Source: Chloroflexota bacterium (lineage in GTDB: Bacteria > Chloroflexota > Limnocylindria > QHBO01). From it: 37,970 bases of DNA. Where the stretch lies: positions 1-37,970 of the forward strand of contig JAGXHP010000144.1 in NCBI GenBank assembly GCA_024636135.1, written 5' to 3'. The first letter of the stretch is position 1. Each line of letters begins with the position of its first letter. The translations under genes and the position numbers were made by a program. Below the pieces are notes generated by a model. The model was given only the letters and a program-made list of their open reading frames with translations, searched no databases and had not been told where the DNA came from. Shown here piece after piece: positions 11,112 to 21,346 of the stretch.

Positions 11112-11318
11112 TCAGCGCTGTGAGCGCTCCAGGCGCTTCGTGAACCGCTCCACCTGGCCGGCGGTGTCGACGATGTTCTGCGTGCCCGTGTAGAACGGGT
11201 GGCACTTGTTGCAGACCTCGACGCGGATCGACTCGGCGGTCGAGCCCACGGTGAAGGCGTTGCCGCAGACGCAGTGCACGTTCGCCTGGTGGAACTGGGG
11301 ATGAACTTCGGTCTTCAT
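11112..11318 (-). CDS. rpmE: 50S ribosomal protein L31, zinc-binding form
   Basis: 68 aa; C.CGN and CNKCHPFYTG. Confidence 0.97.
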   Translation of the reverse strand: MKTEVHPQFHQANVHCVCGNAFTVGSTAESIRVEVCNKCHPFYTGTQNIVDTAGQVERFTKRLERSQR

Positions 11319-11344
11319 GATGACTGGGTGCTCCGTGCCCGCCG

Positions 11345-11614
11345 TCAGGCGGACTGATACTCGCCGGCTTCGATGCTTACGCGCTTGCGATGTCGGGTTT
11401 CGTGGCTGAAGCGAACGTGGCCATCGGCGGTCGCAAAGAGCGTGTAGTCCCGACCCATCCCGACGTTCGTGCCGGGGTGGAAGGTGCTGCCGCGCTGGCG
11501 GACGATGATCGTGCCCGACAGGACGTACTGCCCGTCGCCGCGCTTGACGCCGAGTCGCTTGCCGGCGCTGTCGCGGCCGTTCCTGCTGGACGAGCCGGCC
11601 TTCTTGTGTGCCAT
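11345..11614 (-). CDS. rpmA: 50S ribosomal protein L27
   Basis: [29 protein letters not shown]...[28 protein letters not shown]. Confidence 0.98.
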   Translation of the reverse strand: MAHKKAGSSSRNGRDSAGKRLGVKRGDGQYVLSGTIIVRQRGSTFHPGTNVGMGRDYTLFATADGHVRFSHETRHRKRVSIEAGEYQSA

Positions 11615-11617
11615 CGG

Positions 11618-12199
11618 TTACTCCTTCGACTCGGCCTTCTTGGCGGGACTGCGGCGCTTCGCGGCCGGCTTGGGGGCATCCCCCTCATCGGCGGTCTTGC
11701 GGGCGCGCGACGGCTTGGCAGCCGCTGCCGGTGTTGCTTCCTTGGTCGACGCGACCTTCTTCGAAGCGGCCTTCTTCGGAGCGGCGGCGGCCTTCGGACC
11801 ATCCGCCTTCTTCGTCGTGGCCTTCGCGTTGGCCTTCGTCTCCGGCGCGGTGGCGTCGGACTTCTCGGCCTTCGCCGTGCGCTTGCCGTCAGCGTTGATC
11901 TCGTCGATCCGCACCCGAACGAGGTGCTGCCGGTGCCCGCGCGTGCGCCGGTACGTGGCCTTCTGCTTGAATTTGAAGATGATCAGCTTCGGTCCCAATG
12001 CCTCACCGAGAACCGTGCCGCTCACGGTTGCGCCCTGCACGGTCGGCGTGCCGACCGTGACGGCCTCGCCATCACCGACCAGCAGGACGCGATCGAAGGT
12101 CACCGACCCACCAGGATCCGCCGCCAGCCGCTCCATCACGAGCTCGCTGCCGGCCTCCACGCGGTACTGCTTCCCGCCAGACGTCACGACGGCGTACAT
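11618..12199 (-). CDS. rplU: 50S ribosomal protein L21 with Lys/Ala-rich C-terminal extension
   Basis: MYAVVTSGGKQYRVEAGS...KFKQKATYRRTRGHRQHLVRVRI then about 90 aa of Lys/Ala/Pro-rich sequence. Confidence 0.95.
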   Translation of the reverse strand: MYAVVTSGGKQYRVEAGSELVMERLAADPGGSVTFDRVLLVGDGEAVTVGTPTVQGATVSGTVLGEALGPKLIIFKFKQKATYRRTRGHRQHLVRVRIDEINADGKRTAKAEKSDATAPETKANAKATTKKADGPKAAAAPKKAASKKVASTKEATPAAAAKPSRARKTADEGDAPKPAAKRRSPAKKAESKE

Positions 12200-12299
12200 G
12201 TTTGTGCTCTCCTGGGATGTCGTGGGCGTCGCGCGGACGCTATTGAAGCGCCTCGGCGCACACCGAAACGGGCCGAGTGCTCAGCCCGCGGGACGGCAA

Positions 12300-12305
12300 A
12301 TTCTA
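12300..12305 (-). promoter_or_regulatory. Putative -10 element (TAGAAT) for rplU-rpmA
   Basis: Reverse complement of attcta about 95 nt upstream of rplU. Confidence 0.4.
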
Positions 12306-13019
12306 CCGGGCGATCGGGGGAGTGTCAACGAACAGGAGTCGAGTGCGGACGGCCTTGCGGACATGCAGGGCAAGGTCGAGGGCCTGGACCACGTCCTCGG
12401 GCCGACCGGCTCCGCTCGCATCGAGCTGGAGCACCGTGCGGAGGCGGGCGGTGCGTGCCGCCTCGTCGACCTCCAGCACCTCGACATCTTCGATCAGCGG
12501 GCGCAGATCACGGTCGCCCGCGTCGCTGCGCCGTTCGCTCTCGCCGCGACGTCGCTTGCCACTGAGCACGTCCGCCGCGAGCAGACGCACCACGGACCCG
12601 CGCAGGGCATCCGACGTCAGCTCGTCCCGGCTGGCGACCTCGATCTCGTACTCGGCCCCCCGGAGCTGTGACGAGGCCGAGGGGAATCCGTGCCACACCT
12701 CCTTCGCATCCTTCATCGCGATCCCCTCGGGAAAGTGCTCCGCGGCGGCGTGAATCTGGTCCGCCGGGACGAGGTCGTCGAAGTACGCCTCAACGACCTC
12801 GCCGCGGAGCTCGAGGCCGATCGGCAGGTTCGCCGCCAGCTTGATGCGCGGCTTCGGCTTCAGGGCGCCGGTGTACGAGAGCGGGAGGTTGACCTCGTGG
12901 AAGGCGCGTTCCAGCTCGCTGACGAGGTCGGCCTGCCGCATGCGCAGAGCTGGTTCGGAGCGGCTGAAGAGGATCTGCCAGCGCTGGCGGGGCGCGGCGT
13001 CGGGTGATCTGGTGGTCAT
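12303..13019 (-). CDS. DUF2344/TIGR03936-type radical-SAM-linked protein
   Basis: 238 aa; RWQILFSRSEPALRMRQADLVSELERAFHEVNLPLSYTGALKPKPRIKLAANLPIGLELRGEVVEAYFDD resembles DUF2344. Confidence 0.8.
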   Translation of the reverse strand: MTTRSPDAAPRQRWQILFSRSEPALRMRQADLVSELERAFHEVNLPLSYTGALKPKPRIKLAANLPIGLELRGEVVEAYFDDLVPADQIHAAAEHFPEGIAMKDAKEVWHGFPSASSQLRGAEYEIEVASRDELTSDALRGSVVRLLAADVLSGKRRRGESERRSDAGDRDLRPLIEDVEVLEVDEAARTARLRTVLQLDASGAGRPEDVVQALDLALHVRKAVRTRLLFVDTPPIAR

Positions 13020-13098
13020 GGCCGCCGATCGTACCCGCGATCGGCCGCCGGGGCCAGCGGCGGCGCAGACCTCCGAGGCGCCCGCCTGACGTAGGCGA

Positions 13099-14235
13099 TC
13101 ACAGGGTGGGCTTGTTGGCGCGCATGCGGATCGACTGGAGGATCCCCATCCCGAACAGGAGACTGATGAGGCTCGACCCGCCGTAGGTGACGAACGGCAG
13201 CGGGATCCCGGTCACCGGCATCACGCCGATGACCATGCCGATGTTCACCAGCACCTGGAACAGGATCATGCTGGCCAGGCCCGCCGCGATCATCATCCCG
13301 AAGGCGTCGCGCGCCTGCCACCCGATGAGCAGGATGCGCCAGATCAGCAGCCCGAACAGGGTCAGGACGACCACGCCGCCCACGAAGCCGAGATCCTCGG
13401 CGACCACGGTGAAGATGAAGTCGGTCGACTGGACGGGGATGTAGCCGCGCTGGCCCTCCCCGCCGACCGTGAGCCCGCGCCCAAGCCATCCGCCGGAGCC
13501 GACGGCATTGAGTGCCTGCACCAGCTGGAAGCACGCCCCCTGCGGGTCGGCCGACGGGTCCAGGAAGCAGAACAGCCGCTGGCGCTGGTAGTCGTGCAGC
13601 ATGCCGATGACGATCGGCGCCGCACCGATCACGCCGGCGGCGAACAGGCCCATCCAGCCAAGGCTCGCTCCGCTCATGAACAGCATGCCGATGAGGATGC
13701 CGATGAAGACGAGGGCCGTCCCCAGGTCCGGCTGGCGGAAGACGAGGAAAGCCGGGATGGCCATGAGAAGCGCGGCGACCAGGATCGTCGACAGTCGCCC
13801 GATGCGCTCCACCCGCCCGGCCAGGAATGCAGCGAGCACGGCGATCATGAGCACCTTGCTCACCTCGCTCAACTGGAAGTCGAGCCCGGCCACCGTGACC
13901 GACATCTGCGCCCCGAACAGGTTGGTGCCGATGAGCATGGTCAGCGCCAGGAGGCCCAGCACCGCGACGTAGATCGGACCGGCCAGCGTGCGCAGCCAGT
14001 GGTAGTCGACGCTGGCCACGACGAAGAACAGGGTCAGGCCGATGGCGGCCCAGATCATCGTCTTGACGGTCTCGGTCATCCCGCTGCCTGCCGCGCCGTC
14101 ATTGAAGCGGGCCGAGAACCCCATGACGACGCCGAAGCCGATGAGCAGGCTCACGTACAGGAGGAGCTGGAGGTCGAAATGGCGCCAGTCCCGGGCCCGG
14201 AACGAGTCGACGAATGTGGCAGTTGCGGCGCCCAT
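13099..14235 (-). CDS. rodA: Rod-shape-determining SEDS glycosyltransferase
   Basis: Many TM helices; FRQPDLGTALVFIGI, VVAEDLGFVGG, GIPLPFVTYGGSSLISLLFGMGI; start MGAATAT at 14235 overlapping the PBP2 stop (TGATG). Confidence 0.93.
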   Translation of the reverse strand: MGAATATFVDSFRARDWRHFDLQLLLYVSLLIGFGVVMGFSARFNDGAAGSGMTETVKTMIWAAIGLTLFFVVASVDYHWLRTLAGPIYVAVLGLLALTMLIGTNLFGAQMSVTVAGLDFQLSEVSKVLMIAVLAAFLAGRVERIGRLSTILVAALLMAIPAFLVFRQPDLGTALVFIGILIGMLFMSGASLGWMGLFAAGVIGAAPIVIGMLHDYQRQRLFCFLDPSADPQGACFQLVQALNAVGSGGWLGRGLTVGGEGQRGYIPVQSTDFIFTVVAEDLGFVGGVVVLTLFGLLIWRILLIGWQARDAFGMMIAAGLASMILFQVLVNIGMVIGVMPVTGIPLPFVTYGGSSLISLLFGMGILQSIRMRANKPTL

Positions 14236-16148
14236 CAGTTCGCCGTCACGAGGCTGAAGTCGTTGGGATCGAGCCGCAGGTCCTCGTCGAGCTCGTAGTA
14301 GAGCTGGAGGAAGTACTTGACGACCTCCGCGGAGACATTGCCGGGGACAACGGCCGAATAGTTGAAGGTGACGATGGCAAGATCGGCGTCGGTCGCCCCC
14401 GCCGTGCTCGGCAGATACGCGACGAACCAGGAATGGAAGGGCAGCGTGCCCTCCTCGGTCAGCTCTCCGAACTCTGCCGTTCCGGTCTTGCCCGACAGCG
14501 CTCCGGGGAGGTCGAGGTCGCGGATGTTGTAGGCATGTCCGGAGGTGATCACCTCGCGGGCGCCGATGCGCATCGTCTGCAACGTCTGCTCGGAGGCGCC
14601 CACCCGGTCCAGCACCTCGGGCTCGTAGGCGCGCGTCAGCGTGCCGTGCTCGTCGGTCTCCCCACGCACGATCATCGGCCGCATGAGGTTGCCGCCGTTC
14701 GCGACGGCCGCGTACGCATTGAGAACCTGGAGCGGCGTCACCGCGATGACGTTCTGGCCGATTCCGGCCTGGGCCAGCTCGCCGGTGAACACACCTGAGC
14801 GGCCCTGCTGCCGCGCCCACTCGGTGCTTGCGATGATCCCGGGCTCCTCGCCGGGAAGGTCGATCTCCGACAGGCGCCCGAAGCCGAGCTCGTTCGCCCA
14901 GTCGGCAAGCGGATCGATCCCGGTTTCCACCGCCATCTGGTAGAAGAAGGTGTCCGAGCTCTTGGCGAATGCATCGACCATGTCGAGCGGCCCGAAGCCC
15001 TGCCGGTTCCAGTCGTACAGGCACTCGCCCTCGGGAGCGCCGGGAATCTGGTAGCAGCCGTAGGTCGGCCATTGTCGCGAGGGCGTGGTCACTCCCTCCT
15101 CCATGGCGGCGATACCCGTCACCAGCTTGTAGGTCGAACCCGGCGGGTAGATGTCGCTGATCGCGTGGTTGCGCAGCGGCCGGTCGGGATCGGCCAGGTA
15201 GACGTTGAAGTCGTCGGTGCTGATGCTGGAGGCGAACTTGTTGTTGTCGTAGGCGGGAAGGGAGGCCATCGCCAGGATCTCGCCGGTCTGCGGGTTCATG
15301 ACCACCGTCACGCCCTGGCTGACGCCCGCCACGTCCATGCCCCAGGTGAGCGCCTGCGTCGCCAGTCGCTGGATCCTCGCGTCGATGGTGAGCATCAGAT
15401 TCCTGCCCGGAACCGGCTCCCGGATGGTGCGGATCACCTTGAGCTGACGCCCCGAGGCATCGCGCTCGACCAGGCGAGCGCCGTATCGACCGCGGAGCTC
15501 CTCCTCGAAGGAGGCTTCGACCCCGGCACGCCCGATCACGTCGTCGGGAAGATAGCCGCGATCGGAGAGACTCTCGAGCTCGGCGCGGTTGATCGGGCCG
15601 GTGTACCCCACGACATGCGACAGGAGCGGCCCGTTCGCCTCTCCGGCGTCGTCCAGGTAGCGCCGGATGGGATCAACGGCCACGACCACGCCGGGCAGGC
15701 TGACCGCCTCCTCGCCGATGATGAGCGCAGCCTCTCGGCTGACGCCTCGCGCGACGGGCACGAGGTCGAACGGAGAGCCGACGTAGGCCGACAGACGGGC
15801 ACGCACGCTGAGCCGATCGACGCCGACGAGCTCGGCGATGCGGTTGAGGACGCGGTGACGTTCCGACTCCGGCAGGTCGGCCGGACGCACCTGGATGGTC
15901 CACGACGGGACGCTGACGGCGATCGGCCGGCCCGCACGGTCGAACAGCAGGCCGCGCGGTGCCGGCAGGGGAACTTCGACGGTGCGATCGGCCGCCGCGC
16001 GGCCCGCATACACGTCGCCGTTCACCACCTGGAGCTGGAAGAGGCGGCCCCCGAGGGCGACGAAGATGAACGCGGCGACGACCGCGAATGCCACGAATCG
16101 GGCTCGGGACCGGTGGAGATCGACGCGGCCGTCGTTGAGATCAGCCAT
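14235..16148 (-). CDS. mrdA: Penicillin-binding protein 2
   Basis: 637 aa; SxxK in PPGSTYKLVTG, SSD, and SGKTGTAE; N-terminal TM anchor; next to rodA. Confidence 0.94.
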   Translation of the reverse strand: MADLNDGRVDLHRSRARFVAFAVVAAFIFVALGGRLFQLQVVNGDVYAGRAAADRTVEVPLPAPRGLLFDRAGRPIAVSVPSWTIQVRPADLPESERHRVLNRIAELVGVDRLSVRARLSAYVGSPFDLVPVARGVSREAALIIGEEAVSLPGVVVAVDPIRRYLDDAGEANGPLLSHVVGYTGPINRAELESLSDRGYLPDDVIGRAGVEASFEEELRGRYGARLVERDASGRQLKVIRTIREPVPGRNLMLTIDARIQRLATQALTWGMDVAGVSQGVTVVMNPQTGEILAMASLPAYDNNKFASSISTDDFNVYLADPDRPLRNHAISDIYPPGSTYKLVTGIAAMEEGVTTPSRQWPTYGCYQIPGAPEGECLYDWNRQGFGPLDMVDAFAKSSDTFFYQMAVETGIDPLADWANELGFGRLSEIDLPGEEPGIIASTEWARQQGRSGVFTGELAQAGIGQNVIAVTPLQVLNAYAAVANGGNLMRPMIVRGETDEHGTLTRAYEPEVLDRVGASEQTLQTMRIGAREVITSGHAYNIRDLDLPGALSGKTGTAEFGELTEEGTLPFHSWFVAYLPSTAGATDADLAIVTFNYSAVVPGNVSAEVVKYFLQLYYELDEDLRLDPNDFSLVTAN

Positions 16149-16154
16149 GGCGTG

Positions 16155-16619
16155 TCACCAGGCCGGCGCTTCCTCCGGCGCATACCGCTGGACCAGGGCG
16201 CGTGCCGGGACGATGAGCAGGGCGACGATTGCGGCGTTCAGCGTGGCGGAGCGTGCCAACAGATCGATCGGCGGGGCCGCGGGGATGGCGTCGGTCACCA
16301 GCTGCGAGATGACCAGCGAACCCAGGTCGGCGACGAGCGAGCCGACGAACGCTGCGGCGACCGGGTAGATCCAGACGAGTGACCCAAAGGCCTTCGCACC
16401 TCCGGCCACCAGGACCGCGACCAGGAGCAGGACGAGCGGCACCGATCCCAGGGGCTCGCCCACGAGGAGGTTCGCCATCAACCCCGCGACGAAGGCCCAG
16501 ATCACCCCGGGCACGAAGCCGAGCAGGGCCGTCACGATGACCACGGCGACGAGGACGAGGCTCGGCTTCACGCCGGCGATCACGATCACGGGGGCGACGG
16601 CGGCGTGCACGATCCCCAC
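16155..16619 (-). CDS. mreD: Rod-shape-determining protein MreD-like
   Basis: 154 aa polytopic membrane protein just upstream of pbp2-rodA. Confidence 0.7.
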   Translation of the reverse strand: MGIVHAAVAPVIVIAGVKPSLVLVAVVIVTALLGFVPGVIWAFVAGLMANLLVGEPLGSVPLVLLLVAVLVAGGAKAFGSLVWIYPVAAAFVGSLVADLGSLVISQLVTDAIPAAPPIDLLARSATLNAAIVALLIVPARALVQRYAPEEAPAW

Positions 16620-16734
16620 GATGACGGCCAGGAGCGGGCTGAGATACCTGATCGGAAGCTCTCCGGATGGTCGCGGCTGCGGTGGTCGACGTCGAGCCCA
16701 AGTATACGGCGCAGGGCAGGTGAGGATCGCCGAC

Positions 16735-16743
16735 TGTGGATAA
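16735..16743 (-). promoter_or_regulatory. Perfect DnaA box (TTATCCACA on minus strand)
   Basis: tgtggataa, exact reverse complement of TTATCCACA. Confidence 0.75.
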
Positions 16744-16744
16744 A

Positions 16745-16760
16745 TGCTTCACGTGAAACA
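16745..16760. promoter_or_regulatory. parS-like site 1
   Basis: TGCTTCACGTGAAACA, one mismatch to TGTTTCACGTGAAACA. Confidence 0.92.
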
Positions 16761-16788
16761 ACGTGCGGGCGGTGCGCCGCAAGGCGAA

Positions 16789-16804
16789 CGGTTCACGTGA
16801 AACT
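16789..16804. promoter_or_regulatory. parS-like site 2
   Basis: CGGTTCACGTGAAACT, central TTCACGTGAAAC preserved; centre-to-centre distance to site 1 is 44 bp. Confidence 0.88.
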
Positions 16805-16806
16805 GG

Positions 16807-16812
16807 TAGAAT
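16807..16812 (+). promoter_or_regulatory. Putative -10 element (TAGAAT) for parAB
   Basis: Two bp downstream of parS site 2 and 34 bp before the parA GTG. Confidence 0.5.
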
Positions 16813-16846
16813 TGAGGCTCACATCTGAACTCGCAGCGGAGCACTC

Positions 16847-17600
16847 GTGGTCCGGGTCACGGCCTGTACGAACCAGAAGGGCGGCGTCGGCAAGACGACA
16901 ACGGTCATCAACCTCGCGGCCTTCCTCGCGCTCTCCGGCACACGAACGCTCGTCATCGATCTCGACCCCCAGGGGAACGCGACCAGCGGCCTCGGGGTGG
17001 ACCGTCGGTCGGTCGACGGCTCCTCCTACAACGCGCTCGTGGATCGGCTCCCGATCTCCGAGCTGGTGGTGGAGACCGCCATCGACGGCCTGGATCTCGT
17101 CCCGTCGGCACCCGCGCTGTCGGGGGCTGAGGTCGAGCTCGTGGGGGCAACGGCGCGGGAGCGTCGGCTGAGTGCCAGCCTGGCTGAGCTGAACGGAAGC
17201 TACGAGCGCGTGCTCATCGATTGCCCTCCGTCTCTCGGCCTGCTGACCCTCAACGCTCTCACGGCAGCCGATGGCGTGCTGATCCCGATCCAAACCGAGT
17301 ACTACGCCCTGGAGGGCCTGAGCCAGCTGGTGAACACCATTCGACGCGTCCGGGAAGGCCTGAATCCACGCCTCGAGATCGAGGGCGTGCTGCTGACCAT
17401 GTATGACGCGCGCACCAACCTTTCGGCACAGGTCGCCACCGAGGTGCGGCGCCACATGAACGGGTCGGTGTATCAGACGGTCGTCCCACGCAACGTCCGC
17501 CTGTCCGAGGCGCCCAGCCACGGACTGCCGATTGCCCTGTACGACCCGGCGTCCCGGGGCGCCGATGCCTACCGGGACCTCGCGGGAGAAGTGGTGGCCC

Positions 17601-17608
<8 letters not shown>
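16847..17608 (+). CDS. parA: Chromosome partitioning ATPase ParA/Soj
   Basis: GTG start; CTNQKGGVGKTTTVINLAAFLA deviant Walker A; LVIDLDPQGNATSGLG. Confidence 0.97.
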
Positions 17609-20506
<2,898 letters not shown>

Positions 20507-20523
20507 AAGGCAGCCAGGGACCG

Positions 20524-20778
20524 ATGCCATCACGACACGCGGCCGACATTCGGCAGGTCGCCAATAAGACCGGGCGCACGCTGGACGAGTGGTGCGAACT
20601 GCTCGAGGCCAACGGGGTGGGGGATCGCCGCGAGGCGGTCAACATGCTCCGCGACTCCTACGCGGTCAGCCATGCCTTCGCGCTGGCCATCGCGGACCAG
20701 TGCCTCCGCCGCTCCGATGATGACGACGAGTGGGGAAGCGCCCAATACGACGAAGAGGAAGGCTCGGACCGCTGGTAA
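20524..20778 (+). CDS. Small DUF4287-like protein
   Basis: 84 aa; KTGRTLDEWCELLEANGVGDRREAVNMLRDSYAVSHAFALAIA resembles DUF4287; sits between gyrB and gyrA. Confidence 0.7.
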   Translation: MPSRHAADIRQVANKTGRTLDEWCELLEANGVGDRREAVNMLRDSYAVSHAFALAIADQCLRRSDDDDEWGSAQYDEEEGSDRW

Positions 20779-20780
20779 CC

Positions 20781-21293
20781 ATGGAAGACACGGGACGCAG
20801 CATCGGTGACAGCCGCTCGATCGTGGCGGATGACGGCCGGCGCTACGCGTTCGCGGACCACAACTGCTTCGCCTGCGGCGGCGAGAACCCGATCGGCATG
20901 CGGCTGCACATCGAGCTGGGCGAGGGGTCGGCGCGCGCCGCGTGGACGGCGGGCGACGACTACGTCGGCTGGAGCGACAAGGTCCACGGCGGGATCATCG
21001 CCACCCTCCTCGACGAGGTGATGGCCTGGGCTCCGTCAAGCTACGACTCGTGGGCCGTGACCGCCGAGATGTCGGTTCGCTACCGATCGCCGGCAATGCC
21101 CGGCGAGGAGCTGCAGGCCAGCGGCCGGGTCACGGAGCGACGGCGGCGCATCTACGAGGTGACCGGTGAGGTGCGCGGCGCCGACGGACGCCTGATCGCC
21201 GAGGGGCGTGGACGCTACCTTGGCGCGTCGCCGGCGCAGAAGGCGGAGCTCAAGGAGCGATATGGCGTGGCGCCGGGAGTGGGCGCCGAATGA
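20781..21293 (+). CDS. PaaI-like hotdog-fold thioesterase
   Basis: CFACGGENPIGMRL...DKVHGGIIATLLDEVMAW. Confidence 0.85.
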   Translation: MEDTGRSIGDSRSIVADDGRRYAFADHNCFACGGENPIGMRLHIELGEGSARAAWTAGDDYVGWSDKVHGGIIATLLDEVMAWAPSSYDSWAVTAEMSVRYRSPAMPGEELQASGRVTERRRRIYEVTGEVRGADGRLIAEGRGRYLGASPAQKAELKERYGVAPGVGAE

Positions 21294-21346
21294 CGACATA
21301 TGCGACACGGCATGGACCATCCAGGCCGGATGAGAGGGACTAGCTG

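Noticed and set aside
11390-12671. Long plus-strand ORFs (391 and 400 aa) opposite rpmA-rplU
   Set aside because: Complement of ribosomal protein genes and the Lys/Ala tail; composition artefact.
14236-15072. N-terminal half of the 657-aa ORF that includes rodA
   Set aside because: Alternative frame of pbp2; RodA starts at 14235, where it overlaps the PBP2 stop.
16620-16846. Considered as oriC because of the DnaA box and parS
   Set aside because: Only one DnaA box and no AT-rich unwinding region; better explained as the parAB regulatory region.
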